Numbered from the stretch's first letter, positions 1 through 8,585 are shown. The stretch: DNA of 64,000 nucleotides from Paraburkholderia bannensis NBRC 103871 (GCF_000685015.1 NZ_BAYA01000006.1:372001-436000), one strand, 5' to 3'. The notes: generated from the letters alone by a model not told the origin. Program-made: numbers and translations.

Positions 1-93
1 GGCGTCGTGATCGGCGATATCGACCTCGATCGCATCGCCGCCGTACGCGCGAGCCTGCCCGCGTGGCGGCATCGCGTGCTGGACTGCAACTGA
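1..93 (+). CDS. C-terminal end of a nitrilase/carbon-nitrogen hydrolase-like protein (partial)
   Basis: An open frame runs from the first base of the window to a TGA at 91-93 and encodes 30 residues (GVVIGDIDLDRIAAVRASLP, then AWRHRVLDCN). A tail of the form 'G-x-I-D-L-x-x-I-x-x-x-R-x-x-L-P-x-x-x-H-R' is typical of the last strand and helix of the nitrilase superfamily, and such a gene often sits upstream of tldD in Burkholderia. Only the tail is visible: no catalytic Glu-Lys-Cys residue is in the window, so substrate and subfamily cannot be stated. The family call rests on this tail and on gene order. Confidence 0.6.
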   Translation, partial: GVVIGDIDLDRIAAVRASLPAWRHRVLDCN

Positions 94-96
94 CGT

Positions 97-124
97 ATCG
101 ATTCAAGCAAGCATCGATTCAAGC
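97..124 (+). repeat. 12-bp direct repeat in the tldD upstream region
   Basis: The 12-mer atcgattcaagc occurs at 97-108 and again at 113-124, separated by 4 bp, directly after the preceding stop codon. No function is evident. It may reflect replication slippage. Confidence 0.6.
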
Positions 125-234
125 CAACAACGACACCACTACTCAGCGACCCAGGGCGTCTTGATTTCGCCGTACCGCGCCCGAATCTGCCGAATAAGCC
201 GAACCCAGCCATCCGAAACTTCCATATTGAGCGC

Positions 235-1701
235 ATGAACATCATCGAACCCGGCATCCGCAATCTGGCGACCGCGAAGGAAGTGCTCCTCGCGCCCTAC
301 GGCCTCGACGAGGCGCTGCTCACGCGCACGCTCGGCGAGATTTTCACGCACCGCGTCGATTACGCCGATCTCTACTTCCAGGCCACCCGCAGCGAGGCAT
401 GGAGCCTGGAGGAAGGCATCGTCAAGTCGGGCAGTTTCAGCATCGACCAGGGCGTCGGCGTGCGCGCCGTGTCCGGCGAGCGCACCGCTTTCGCGTACTC
501 AGACGATCTTTCGCCCGAAGCGATCCGCCAGGCGGCCATCGCCACGCGCTCGATCGCCAAGGCCGGCGGCGGCAAGCAGAAGATCCAGGTGGCCACTTCG
601 CTCAAGGGCGTGGCGGGCCGCGATCTGTACCTGCCGTCCGATCCGCTCGCCTCGCTCGACGCCACCGAAAAGGTCAAGCTGCTTGAGCGCGTCGAGCAGA
701 TGGCGCGCAGCCGCGACCCGCGCATCACCCAGGTGATGGCCGCGCTCGCCGGCGAATATGACGTCGTGCTGGTCGCGCGCAGCGACGGCGTGCTGGCGGC
801 CGATATCCGCCCGCTCGTGCGCGTGTCCGTCACGGTGATCGCCGAGCAGAACGGCCGCCGCGAGATCGGCAACGGCGGCGGCGGCGGTCGCTACGACTAC
901 GGCTATTTCACCGACGACGTGCTCTCGAAGTACGTCGACGACGCCGTGCATGCGGCGCTCGTGAACCTCGAAGCGCGTCCGGCTCCGGCAGGCGCAATGA
1001 CCGTCGTGCTCGGCCCGGGCTGGCCCGGCGTGCTGCTGCACGAGGCGATCGGCCACGGTCTGGAAGGCGACTTCAACCGCAAGGGTTCGTCGGCGTTCGC
1101 GGGGCAGATCGGCGAGCGTGTGGCCGCCAAGGGCGTCACGGTGGTGGACGACGGCACGATCCCCAACCGCCGCGGCTCGCTCAACATCGACGACGAAGGC
1201 AACCCGACGCAGTGCACGACGCTGATCGAGGACGGCATTCTCAAGGGCTACATCCAGGACTCGCTCAATGCGCGCCTGATGAAGATGCCCGTGACCGGCA
1301 ACGCGCGCCGCGAATCCTACGCCGCCCTGCCGATGCCGCGCATGACCAACACGTACATGCTCAACGGCGACAAGGATCCGCAGGAAATTCTCGCATCGGT
1401 GAAAAACGGCCTGTATGCGGTGAACTTCGGCGGCGGCCAGGTGGACATCACCAACGGCAAGTTCGTGTTCTCGGCCTCCGAGGCCTACATGATCGAAGAC
1501 GGCAAGATCACCTACCCCGTGAAGGGCGCGACGCTGATCGGCAGCGGCCCGGAATCGCTCAAGTACGTGAGCATGATCGGCAACGACATGCGCCTGGATT
1601 CGGGCGTGGGCGTGTGCGGCAAGGAGGGCCAGAGCGTGCCGGTGGGCGTCGGCCAGCCGACGCTGCGCATCGACCGCATGACGGTCGGCGGCACGGTCTG
1701 A
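235..1701 (+). CDS. tldD: TldD, metalloprotease subunit of the TldD/TldE complex
   Basis: The 488-residue product matches TldD over its whole length. It carries the zinc-protease signature HExxxH at residues 269-274 (HEAIGH, followed by GLEGDF) and the conserved Gly/Cys-rich C-terminus [20 protein letters not shown]. TldD pairs with the non-catalytic TldE/PmbA to make a cytoplasmic protease that degrades unfolded peptides; in Escherichia coli it matures microcin B17 and is linked to CcdA turnover. The partner tldE is not in this window. The chosen ATG gives the usual family start ([10 protein letters not shown]). No strong Shine-Dalgarno is visible. A strong hairpin lies 47 bp after the stop. 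Confidence 0.95.
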   Translation: MNIIEPGIRNLATAKEVLLAPYGLDEALLTRTLGEIFTHRVDYADLYFQATRSEAWSLEEGIVKSGSFSIDQGVGVRAVSGERTAFAYSDDLSPEAIRQAAIATRSIAKAGGGKQKIQVATSLKGVAGRDLYLPSDPLASLDATEKVKLLERVEQMARSRDPRITQVMAALAGEYDVVLVARSDGVLAADIRPLVRVSVTVIAEQNGRREIGNGGGGGRYDYGYFTDDVLSKYVDDAVHAALVNLEARPAPAGAMTVVLGPGWPGVLLHEAIGHGLEGDFNRKGSSAFAGQIGERVAAKGVTVVDDGTIPNRRGSLNIDDEGNPTQCTTLIEDGILKGYIQDSLNARLMKMPVTGNARRESYAALPMPRMTNTYMLNGDKDPQEILASVKNGLYAVNFGGGQVDITNGKFVFSASEAYMIEDGKITYPVKGATLIGSGPESLKYVSMIGNDMRLDSGVGVCGKEGQSVPVGVGQPTLRIDRMTVGGTV

Positions 1702-1747
1702 CGCTTTTATCTGGCCGGTCGGCGTGAAGCCGATACGCAGGCTTCAT

Positions 1748-1780
1748 GCATGGCGATGCGGGAAATCCGCATCGCCATGC
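1748..1780 (+). other. 14-bp perfect hairpin downstream of tldD
   Basis: Bases 1748-1761 and 1767-1780 are perfect reverse complements around a 5-nt loop (gaaat). No T-tract follows, so it is not a canonical intrinsic terminator. It could protect the tldD mRNA 3' end or act with Rho. It lies about 60 bp upstream of the aroG promoter. Confidence 0.55.
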
Positions 1781-1840
1781 GGGATTCCTGCATCGAGACT
1801 GGATTTTTCGCGAATCACCCGCTTTTTCTGCGCAACCCGC

Positions 1841-1870
1841 TTGCCAGCCTGAAGAAGGCCGGGTTATAAA
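1841..1870 (+). promoter_or_regulatory. Sigma70-type promoter of the aroG leader
   Basis: A -35 box TTGCCA (1841-1846) and a -10 box TATAAA (1865-1870) are separated by 18 bp. This would start transcription near 1877, about 30 nt before the leader peptide. The boxes are read by eye; no start-site data are available. Confidence 0.55.
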
Positions 1871-1908
1871 GGCAATCACCCTTTTCGACGCAACGAACCG
1901 ATTTCGCC

Positions 1909-1977
1909 ATGTTCGCCACGAAGTTTTACTTTTACTTCTTTTGGTATCTCAGACCGCTGGCGGATCGAGAGGGTTGA
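1909..1977 (+). CDS. aroG leader peptide (22 aa, Phe/Tyr/Trp-rich)
   Basis: An ATG at 1909 opens a 22-codon frame ending in TGA at 1975-1977. It reads MFATKFYFYFFWYLRPLADR, then EG. Eight consecutive aromatic codons (FYFYFFWY, 1924-1947) are far beyond chance and are the hallmark of an attenuation leader, as in pheL and trpL. The frame ends just downstream of the segment that can pair with the terminator's 5' arm, so a stalled ribosome and a terminating ribosome would leave different hairpins free. The upstream purine stretch is weak, so translation efficiency is uncertain. The peptide is probably not functional as a protein. Confidence 0.85.
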   Translation: MFATKFYFYFFWYLRPLADREG

Positions 1978-2036
1978 TAGTACGCGCAGGACCCCGAACA
2001 AACGAGAAACCGCCAGCAAAGCCTGGCGGTTTTTTT
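1956..2036 (+). promoter_or_regulatory. Transcription attenuator controlling aroG
   Basis: Segment 2 (gctggcgg, 1956-1963, inside the leader peptide after the aromatic codons) is an exact complement of segment 3 (ccgccagc, 2010-2017). Segment 3 overlaps the 5' arm of an intrinsic terminator whose arms are 2007-2016 and 2023-2032 (stem aaaccgccag/ctggcggttt), followed by T residues to 2037. Pairing 2:3 and pairing 3:4 exclude each other. A ribosome stalled at the Phe/Tyr/Trp codons would leave segment 2 free and favour antitermination; one reaching the leader stop would mask it and permit termination. The mechanism is inferred from known his/trp/phe attenuators. Confidence 0.85.
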
Positions 2037-2142
2037 TCGTCTGGCTTCTTTGGCCTTCACTCATACGAGCCTCACTTTCATCTAGCAGATTGCCGCCGTT
2101 TCGCCTCGCGAAGCACGCTACACAGGATCAGGAGAAAACAAC

Positions 2143-3216
2143 ATGCCCCCGCACAACACCGACGATGTCCGCATTCGCGAGCTCAAGGAACTCACGCCGC
2201 CCGCACACCTGATCCGCGAATTCCCGTGCTCGGAAGCCGCTTCCACGCTGATCTTCGAATCGCGCCGCGCGCTGCATCGCATCCTGCACGGCATGGATGA
2301 CCGCCTCGTCGTGGTGATCGGCCCGTGCTCGATCCACGACACCAAGGCCGCGATCGACTACGCGAAGAAGCTGGTGCAGGAGCGCGAACGCTTCAAGAAC
2401 GAGCTGGAAATCGTGATGCGCGTTTACTTCGAAAAGCCGCGCACGACGGTGGGCTGGAAGGGTCTCATCAACGACCCGTTCATGGACAACAGCTTCAAGA
2501 TCAACGACGGCCTGCGCACCGCGCGCGAGCTGCTCGTGTCGATCAACGAACTCGGCCTGCCGGCGGGCACCGAATACCTCGACATGATCAGCCCGCAGTA
2601 CATCGCCGACCTGATCTCGTGGGGCGCGATCGGCGCGCGCACGACCGAGTCGCAGGTGCACCGCGAACTGGCCTCGGGTCTCTCCTGCCCGGTCGGTTTC
2701 AAGAACGGCACGGACGGCAACGTCAAGATCGCCGTCGATGCGATCAAGGCCGCGTCGCAGCCGCACCATTTCCTGTCGGTGACGAAGGGCGGCCATTCGG
2801 CCATCGTGTCGACCGCAGGCAATGAGGACTGCCACGTGATCCTGCGCGGCGGCAAGACGCCGAACTATGACGCGGAAAGCGTCAACGCGGCGTGCAACGA
2901 CATCGGCAAGGCGGGTCTCGCCGCGCGTCTGATGATCGACGCGAGCCACGCGAACAGCTCGAAGAAGCACGAAAACCAGATCCCCGTCTGCGCCGATATC
3001 GGCCGCCAGATTGCGGGCGGCGACGAGCGCATCGTCGGCGTGATGGTGGAATCGCACCTCGTGGCGGGCCGCCAGGATCTGAAGGAAGGCTGCGAGCTGA
3101 CCTACGGCCAGAGCATCACCGATGCGTGCATTAGCTGGGACGAAAGCGTGGGCGTGCTCGAAGGGCTCGCCGAAGCGGTCAAGCAGCGCCGGATTGCGCG
3201 CGGCAGCGGCAACTGA
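2143..3216 (+). CDS. aroG: 3-deoxy-7-phosphoheptulonate (DAHP) synthase, class I AroG/F/H type
   Basis: The enzyme condenses phosphoenolpyruvate with erythrose-4-phosphate, the first committed step of the shikimate pathway. The 357-residue length and motifs match the short type-I alpha family: GPCSIHD at 60-66 (metal-binding Cys62), KPRTTVGWKG from 98, and DASHANS near residue 267. The ATG at 2143 follows a good ribosome binding site (aggag, 2130-2134). The aromatic leader peptide and attenuator upstream suggest transcriptional control by charged tRNA-Phe/Tyr/Trp, in addition to whatever allosteric control the protein has. Which amino acid inhibits the enzyme cannot be read from the sequence. 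A bidirectional terminator follows. Confidence 0.96.
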   Translation: MPPHNTDDVRIRELKELTPPAHLIREFPCSEAASTLIFESRRALHRILHGMDDRLVVVIGPCSIHDTKAAIDYAKKLVQERERFKNELEIVMRVYFEKPRTTVGWKGLINDPFMDNSFKINDGLRTARELLVSINELGLPAGTEYLDMISPQYIADLISWGAIGARTTESQVHRELASGLSCPVGFKNGTDGNVKIAVDAIKAASQPHHFLSVTKGGHSAIVSTAGNEDCHVILRGGKTPNYDAESVNAACNDIGKAGLAARLMIDASHANSSKKHENQIPVCADIGRQIAGGDERIVGVMVESHLVAGRQDLKEGCELTYGQSITDACISWDESVGVLEGLAEAVKQRRIARGSGN

Positions 3217-3244
3217 CCGGCTGCGCTAGAAGCGTGATGACGTG

Positions 3245-3283
3245 AAAAAGCCCGGCCAGTTTTTACCCTGGCCGGGCTTTTTT
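3245..3283. terminator. Bidirectional terminator between aroG and hmp
   Basis: A 12-bp perfect stem (aagcccggccag, 3248-3259, and ctggccgggctt, 3268-3279) is flanked by an A-run on the left and a T-run on the right. It can therefore terminate both aroG (+) and hmp (-), which converge here. Confidence 0.9.
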
Positions 3284-3331
3284 GCGACTGCTCATGGGCG
3301 CTCGGTCGCGATCAATCGCACTTGTTCGCGC

Positions 3332-4546
3332 TCAATCGAGCATCCCCGAACCGAAGATTTCCGTGTGGATGCGCGATGCGTCCACGCCGCGCGCCACCAG
3401 CGCCTCGCGCTGCGCGCGCATGAAGGCGACCGGGCCGCAGATGTAGTAATCGGCATCGGGCAGCATCACGTCGGCTTCGATGCGCGCGATATCGACGCGG
3501 CCTTCGAAGTCATAATCCTGGCCCGGCTGATCGTCCGCGCCCACGGCCTCGAAGAACACCGCGCGCTTGAGGTTCGGATGCTCGGCGGCGCTGCGGCGCA
3601 GCCAGTCGCGGAACGCATGCACGCGGCCATTGCGGCAGGCATGCACGAACGTGACCTGGCGTTCGCTGCGCTCGGCCATCAGCGTTGCCAGCATCGACGC
3701 CATCGGCGTAATGCCGACGCCGCCGCTGATCAGCACGACCGGCGTGGTCTTCTGGCGATCGAGCTTGAATTCGCCCATCGGCGCACTGACGTGGACGATC
3801 GCGCCCTGCTCGACGCCGTCGTGCATCAGGTTCGACACGTGGCCCGGCTGCACGGCGCCCGAACCGCTGCCACCCTTTTCGCGCTTCACCGAAATCCGCA
3901 GCCAGCGGCCATGCGGCGCGTCGGACAGGCTGTACTGACGCGGCTGATCGACGCCAAGCTTGTCGACGAAGCGCGTCACGCTCACATACTGGCCCGGCTC
4001 GAAACCGCCTGCGGGCGAGCCGTCGGCGGGAGCGAGATAGAACGAGGTGATCTCGTCGCTTTCGACCTGCTTGCGCACGACCTTGAACGGACGGAAACCG
4101 CTCCACGGCGCCGCCTCATAGAGCTTCGCTTCCACGCCGATCATGATCTGCGCGAGCTGCTCGTACGCCACCGTCCACGCGTCGAGCGTCGGCTGATCGA
4201 CGGCATCGCCCAGCACATCGACCACTGCGCCAAGCAGATGACGACCGACGATCGGATAGTGTTCCGGGCGGATGTTCAGGCTCGCGTGCTTGTGCGCGAT
4301 ATGCGTGACCGCGCCGCCCAGCGCGCCCAGATTGTCGATGTTCGCCGCGTAGGCGTAGACCGCGCGCGCCAGCGTTTCCGGCTGGCTGCCGCTTTGCTGG
4401 TGCGTCTGGTTGAAGAGGTTCTTCAGCTCCGGATGCGCATTGAACATGCGCTGATAGAAGTGCTTCGTGATGGTCGGGCCATGCTCGGCGAAAACGGGCG
4501 CGGTGGCCTTGACGCGGGCGATCTGGTCGGCGGTGAGCGCGGTCAT
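3332..4546 (-). CDS. hmp: Flavohaemoglobin, nitric oxide dioxygenase
   Basis: Hmp oxidises NO to nitrate with O2 and NAD(P)H, giving cytoplasmic protection from nitrosative stress. The 404-residue protein has a globin domain (about 1-140) with the proximal haem histidine in AHKHASL (His87, aligning with E. coli His85) and Tyr31 in HFYQRMF. A ferredoxin-reductase-like FAD domain (RQYSLSDAP, about 203-211) and an NAD domain (SGGVGITP, 274-281, ICGPVAFM near the end) follow. It is monocistronic and convergent with aroG. A perfect 14-bp inverted repeat containing AAGATG/CATCTT half sites overlaps its ribosome binding region, consistent with NsrR repression. Confidence 0.97.
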   Translation of the reverse strand: MTALTADQIARVKATAPVFAEHGPTITKHFYQRMFNAHPELKNLFNQTHQQSGSQPETLARAVYAYAANIDNLGALGGAVTHIAHKHASLNIRPEHYPIVGRHLLGAVVDVLGDAVDQPTLDAWTVAYEQLAQIMIGVEAKLYEAAPWSGFRPFKVVRKQVESDEITSFYLAPADGSPAGGFEPGQYVSVTRFVDKLGVDQPRQYSLSDAPHGRWLRISVKREKGGSGSGAVQPGHVSNLMHDGVEQGAIVHVSAPMGEFKLDRQKTTPVVLISGGVGITPMASMLATLMAERSERQVTFVHACRNGRVHAFRDWLRRSAAEHPNLKRAVFFEAVGADDQPGQDYDFEGRVDIARIEADVMLPDADYYICGPVAFMRAQREALVARGVDASRIHTEIFGSGMLD

Positions 4547-4556
4547 TGCGGCTTCT

Positions 4557-4595
4557 CCTCGTTAAAGATGCACATAAGATACATCTTTAACGAGG
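4557..4595 (-). promoter_or_regulatory. NsrR-like operator palindrome upstream of hmp
   Basis: Bases 4557-4570 (cctcgttaaagatg) and 4582-4595 (catctttaacgagg) are perfect reverse complements separated by 11 bp. The inner half sites AAGATGcAcaT and AAGATGtAtcT resemble the 11-1-11 NsrR consensus known for hmp genes of other proteobacteria. The arm nearest the gene overlaps the Shine-Dalgarno (gaggag on the minus strand), so the element could act on DNA and also fold in RNA. Assignment to NsrR is inference; no nsrR gene is in the window. Confidence 0.65.
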
Positions 4596-4635
4596 CAGGC
4601 TGTCCGGGCAATTTGTCGCACCCCAGCAAATGCGC

Positions 4636-4664
4636 TGGCGCAGCGCTTTTGGGCCGCTGCGCCA
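4636..4664 (-). terminator. Hairpin downstream of the cobalamin adenosyltransferase gene
   Basis: A 10-bp perfect stem (4636-4645 with 4655-4664) sits 14 bp beyond the adenosyltransferase stop codon. It lacks a T-tract on either strand, so it may be a weak or Rho-assisted terminator. Confidence 0.4.
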
Positions 4665-4677
4665 TAATTGCGCCCTT

Positions 4678-5274
4678 TTATTCGTTGCGGGACGGCTCGT
4701 CCGTCAGGCCGCGATCATGACGCCAGAGGACGTCGCTGCCACCCGCCGCGCGGTTGAGCACGCGCGCCAGCACGAACAGCAGATCGGAAAGCCGGTTCAC
4801 GTAGCGGCGCGGCGTTTGCGCGAGCGCTGCGCCTGAGGCGGCGTCGTCCTGCTCCGCACCCAGCGCAACGATTGCCCGCTCCGCGCGCCGGCAGACCGTA
4901 CGGCAGACATGTGCGAGCGACGCCGCGCGCGAACCGGCGGGCAGGATGAACTCCTTGAGCGGCGGAAGCGTCGCGTTGTACCCGGCGAGCCAGTCGTCGA
5001 GCCGCGCGAGGTGCGCGTCCGTGACGATCGTATGGCCGGGCATGCAAAGCTCGCCGCCCAGATCGAACAGGTCGTGCTGGATCGCGGTGAGTGCGGCGCG
5101 CACGTCGTCGGGCAACGTCTCGCAAAGCAGCACACCGATGTTCGAGTTCAGTTCGTCGACGTCGCCGATCGCGGCGATGCGCGCATCGTCCTTGCGCACG
5201 CGGCTGCCGTCGCCGAGGCCGGTCGTACCGTCGTCGCCGGTGCGCGTGGCGATCTTGCTCAGGCGATTGCCCAT
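4678..5274 (-). CDS. Cob(I)yrinic acid a,c-diamide / cob(I)alamin adenosyltransferase, PduO (MMAB) type
   Basis: The enzyme transfers the 5'-deoxyadenosyl group of ATP to reduced corrinoid to make adenosylcobalamin. The 198-residue protein begins MGNRLSKIATRTGDDGTTGL. The TRTGDDGTTGLGDGSRV block is the PduO-type ATP/cobalamin site, and the central CRTVCRRAER and C-terminal YVNRLSDLLFVLAR blocks are the other family signatures. The start at 5274 was chosen over a huge in-frame extension because it matches the family start. No cobalamin biosynthesis genes are adjacent. It diverges from the flavoprotein gene at 5482. Confidence 0.94.
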   Translation of the reverse strand: MGNRLSKIATRTGDDGTTGLGDGSRVRKDDARIAAIGDVDELNSNIGVLLCETLPDDVRAALTAIQHDLFDLGGELCMPGHTIVTDAHLARLDDWLAGYNATLPPLKEFILPAGSRAASLAHVCRTVCRRAERAIVALGAEQDDAASGAALAQTPRRYVNRLSDLLFVLARVLNRAAGGSDVLWRHDRGLTDEPSRNE

Positions 5275-5412
5275 ATGTGTCTCTCCAGAATCCAGAATCG
5301 TAAAGCAGCAAAGATGCGATTGTCTCGCGTGCGGGCCCCTCGCGAATCGTGCAGCGCAGCAATGCGGCGCCCCCCCGGGCTGTCCCCGCCTCTCAGGCCG
5401 GAACGTTGAGCG

Positions 5413-5418
5413 TAGAAT
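5413..5418 (+). promoter_or_regulatory. Candidate -10 box for the FAD oxidase/glcD genes
   Basis: TAGAAT lies 64 bp before the GTG start at 5482. No convincing -35 box is visible, so this is tentative. Confidence 0.3.
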
Positions 5419-5481
5419 CGACCGTTCGAAGCAGTGCGCCAAAGAGCATGTCCTGATCATGTCCAATAAGGAGACCCCCGC

Positions 5482-6897
5482 GTGAATCATCCCGCGCCGC
5501 CGACGCTCGAACGTCGCCCGTTCCCCGCCGATCTCCTTGACAGCCTGCGCAACGCCGTCGGCGAGCGCGTCTCCACCTCCGAAGCCGTGCGCGCCCATCA
5601 TGGCCGCGACGAATCGCGCTTCGACCCGCAACTGCCCGACGCCGTCGTCTACGCGCATAGCACCGAAGAAGTCCAGGCCATCGTCAAACTGTGCGCCCAA
5701 TACGGTGTGCCGATCATCCCCTACGGCAACGGTTCGTCGCTCGAAGGCCATCTGCTGGCCGTGCAGGGCGGCGTCTCGATCGATCTTTCGCAGATGAATC
5801 GCGTGCTCGCGATCAACGCTGAAGACCTGACCGTCACGGTCGAGCCGGGCATTTCGCGCAAGCAACTCAACGAAGCGCTGCGCGACACGGGCCTGTTCTT
5901 CCCGATCGATCCGGGTGCGGACGCGAGCATCGGCGGCATGTCGGCGACGCGCGCCTCGGGCACCAACGCCGTGCGCTACGGCACGATGCGCGAGAACGTA
6001 CTCGGCCTGAGCGCCGTGCTCGCCGACGGCCGCGTCATCAAGACCGGCACGCGCGCACGCAAGTCGTCGGCGGGCTACGACCTCACGCGGCTGTTCGTGG
6101 GCTCCGAAGGCACGCTCGGCATCATCACCGAAATCACGGTGCGGCTCTATCCGCAGCCGGAAGCAGTGTCGGCGGCGATCTGCGCATTCCCGTCGATGGC
6201 CGAAGCCGTGCGCAGCGTGATCGAAACCATTCAGATCGGCGTGCCGATCGCGCGCGTGGAGTTCATCGACGCGCTCGCGGTGCGTGCAATCAACAAGCAT
6301 TCGAACCTGACGCTGCGCGAAAAGCACACGCTGTTCTTCGAGTTCCACGGTACCGAAGCCGGTGTCGCCGAACAGGCGCAGCTCGTGCAGGAGATCGCGG
6401 CGCAAAACGGCGGTGAAGGCTTCGAATGGGCCACCCGCCCCGAAGACCGCAGCCGTCTGTGGAACGCGCGTCACAGCGCCTACTTCGCGATGCTGCAACT
6501 GAGGCCTGGCTGCCGCGCGGTGACGACCGACGTATGCGTGCCGATCTCGCGCCTCGCTGAATGCGTGGTGGAAACCGAAGCCGACCTGATGGCGTCGCCG
6601 CTGCCTTGCCCGATTGTCGGCCATGTGGGCGACGGCAATTTTCATGTGGCAATCCTGATCGATCCGGACAAGCCCGAGGAAATCGACGAAGCCGAGCGCC
6701 TGAACCACCGCATCGTGCAGCGCGCGATCCGCATGGACGGCACCTGCACGGGCGAGCACGGCGTGGGCCTGCACAAGATGGACTTCCTTATCGAGGAACA
6801 CGGCGCGGACACGATCGACACCATGCGCGCCATCAAGCACGCGCTCGATCCGCACAACCTCATGAATCCGGGCAAGATTTTCAGCTGGGCCGCCTGA
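5482..6897 (+). CDS. FAD-linked oxidase, D-lactate dehydrogenase (cytochrome)-like
   Basis: The 471-residue flavoprotein has a PCMH-type FAD-binding domain (about 55-235, with GNGSSLEGHL and the DPGADASIGGMSATRASGTN loop) and a C-terminal FAD-oxidase domain. That domain holds the 2-hydroxyacid oxidase signature GHVGDGNFHVAI and the ending TGEHGVGLHKMDFL...LDPHNLMNPGKIF. Members oxidise D-lactate or related 2-hydroxyacids and pass electrons to cytochrome c or quinone. GTG at 5482 is the start because it follows aaggag (5468-5473) and no better ATG exists. It lies 27 bp upstream of glcD and is probably co-transcribed. The exact substrate is not certain. Confidence 0.9.
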   Translation: MNHPAPPTLERRPFPADLLDSLRNAVGERVSTSEAVRAHHGRDESRFDPQLPDAVVYAHSTEEVQAIVKLCAQYGVPIIPYGNGSSLEGHLLAVQGGVSIDLSQMNRVLAINAEDLTVTVEPGISRKQLNEALRDTGLFFPIDPGADASIGGMSATRASGTNAVRYGTMRENVLGLSAVLADGRVIKTGTRARKSSAGYDLTRLFVGSEGTLGIITEITVRLYPQPEAVSAAICAFPSMAEAVRSVIETIQIGVPIARVEFIDALAVRAINKHSNLTLREKHTLFFEFHGTEAGVAEQAQLVQEIAAQNGGEGFEWATRPEDRSRLWNARHSAYFAMLQLRPGCRAVTTDVCVPISRLAECVVETEADLMASPLPCPIVGHVGDGNFHVAILIDPDKPEEIDEAERLNHRIVQRAIRMDGTCTGEHGVGLHKMDFLIEEHGADTIDTMRAIKHALDPHNLMNPGKIFSWAA

Positions 6898-6924
6898 TCC
6901 GGAAACAGTCAACGAGGAGCAGAC

Positions 6925-8451
6925 ATGAACGCACCGGATGCGAACACGGCAATGATTCCCGGCGAAGCCCCGGAACTCACGCCAGAAGCCCTCGCGCAGC
7001 GCCAGCGCGAAGTCGTGCAGGCGCTGATGGCCGTGCTGCCCGCGCATTGCCTGCTGCACCGCGAGGAAGACACGGTCGCCTACGAGTGCGACGGCCTCGC
7101 CGCCTATCGTCGCCTGCCGCTTGCGGTCGCGCTGCCGGAAACCGAATCGCAGGTGCAGCGCATCGTGCAGATCTGCCGCCGCCTGGACGTGCCGGTCGTG
7201 CCGCGCGGCGCGGGCACGGGCCTGTCGGGCGGCGCCATGCCGATTCGCCACGGCATCGTGCTGTCGCTGGCGCGCTTCCGGCGCATTCTCGAAGTCGATC
7301 CTTACGCGCGCACGGCCACCGTGCAGCCGGGCGTGCGCAACCTCGCGGTGTCCGACGCCGCCGCGCCCTACGGCCTCTACTACGCGCCCGATCCGTCGTC
7401 GCAGATCGCCTGCACGATCGGCGGCAATGTCTCCGAGAACTCGGGTGGCGTGCATTGCCTCAAGTACGGCCTCACCGTGCATAACGTGCTGCGCGTGCGC
7501 GCGGTCACGATGGACGGCGAGATCGTCGAATTCGGTTCGCTCGCACCCGATGCGCCTGGCCTCGACCTGCTCGCCGTGATGATCGGCAGCGAAGGCATGT
7601 TCGCAATCGTCACCGAAGTCACCGTCAAGTTGATCCCGCGCCCGCAGACCGCGCAGGTCATCATGGCGAGCTTCGACGATGTCGTGAAAGGCGGCGACGC
7701 CGTAGCGGGCATCATTGCCTCGGGCATCATCCCTGCGGGGCTGGAGATGATGGACAAACCGGCCACGCAAGCGGTCGAAGAGTTCGTCAAGGCGGGCTAC
7801 GACCTCGACGCCGCCGCGATCCTGCTGTGCGAAGCCGACGGCACGCCCGAAGAAGTCGCCGAGGAAATCGCGCGCACGACCGCCGTGCTGCGCGAGCATG
7901 GCGCAACGCGCATCCAGATTTCGCGCACCGAGGAAGAACGCCTGCGCTTCTGGTCGGGCCGCAAGAACGCGTTCCCCGCCGCCGGACGCATCTCGCCCGA
8001 CTATTACTGCATGGACGGCACGGTGCCGCGCCGCGCAATCGGCCCGCTGCTTGCTCGCATCCACGAGATGGAGCAGCAGTACAAGCTGCGCTGCATCAAC
8101 GTGTTCCACGCGGGCGACGGCAACATGCACCCGCTGATTCTCTTCAACGGCAACGACCAGGACGAATGGCACCGCGCGGAGGCCTTCGGCTCGGACATTC
8201 TCGAAACCTGCGTCGAGCTGGGCGGCACGGTCACGGGCGAGCATGGCGTGGGCATCGAAAAGATCAATTCGATGTGCGTGCAGTTCTCGCCGGAAGAGCG
8301 CGACGCGTTCCATGCTGTGAAGCACGCGTTCGACCCGGCCAGGCTGCTTAATCCCGATAAGGGTATTCCCACGCGGGCGCGCTGCGCCGAGTACGGGCGC
8401 ATGCACGTGCGCGGCAATCTGCTGCCACATCCCGATATTCCGCGTTTCTGA
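6925..8451 (+). CDS. glcD: Glycolate oxidase subunit GlcD (FAD-binding)
   Basis: GlcD is the catalytic flavoprotein of the glycolate oxidase complex that converts glycolate to glyoxylate. The 508-residue product has the FAD domain motif VPRGAGTGLSGGAMP and the DPSSQIACTIGGNVSENSGG segment. The C-terminal domain contains NVFHAGDGNMHPLILF and VTGEHGVGIEK. A ribosome binding site (gaggag) precedes the ATG. It is followed, after a 225-bp gap containing a promoter-like sequence, by glcE and glcF on the same strand, which fixes the identity better than similarity alone. The glcC regulator and a glycolate permease are absent from the window. Confidence 0.96.
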   Translation: MNAPDANTAMIPGEAPELTPEALAQRQREVVQALMAVLPAHCLLHREEDTVAYECDGLAAYRRLPLAVALPETESQVQRIVQICRRLDVPVVPRGAGTGLSGGAMPIRHGIVLSLARFRRILEVDPYARTATVQPGVRNLAVSDAAAPYGLYYAPDPSSQIACTIGGNVSENSGGVHCLKYGLTVHNVLRVRAVTMDGEIVEFGSLAPDAPGLDLLAVMIGSEGMFAIVTEVTVKLIPRPQTAQVIMASFDDVVKGGDAVAGIIASGIIPAGLEMMDKPATQAVEEFVKAGYDLDAAAILLCEADGTPEEVAEEIARTTAVLREHGATRIQISRTEEERLRFWSGRKNAFPAAGRISPDYYCMDGTVPRRAIGPLLARIHEMEQQYKLRCINVFHAGDGNMHPLILFNGNDQDEWHRAEAFGSDILETCVELGGTVTGEHGVGIEKINSMCVQFSPEERDAFHAVKHAFDPARLLNPDKGIPTRARCAEYGRMHVRGNLLPHPDIPRF

Positions 8452-8585
8452 TTCTCGCCCGATCGCACCACGCGTTGCGCTATGAGCGGCGCGCGGTGTG
8501 ACGTGCGTTATCGCGTGCGTCGCGACGCGTCGCGCGGGCGTTGCGCCCGCTTTCGGCGCGCGCCGCCATGCGGGCGTGCCCCTGG

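Noticed and set aside
1746..2300. A 184-codon plus-strand frame over the aroG leader
   Set aside because: It overlaps the leader, terminator and aroG start in another frame and resembles no family.
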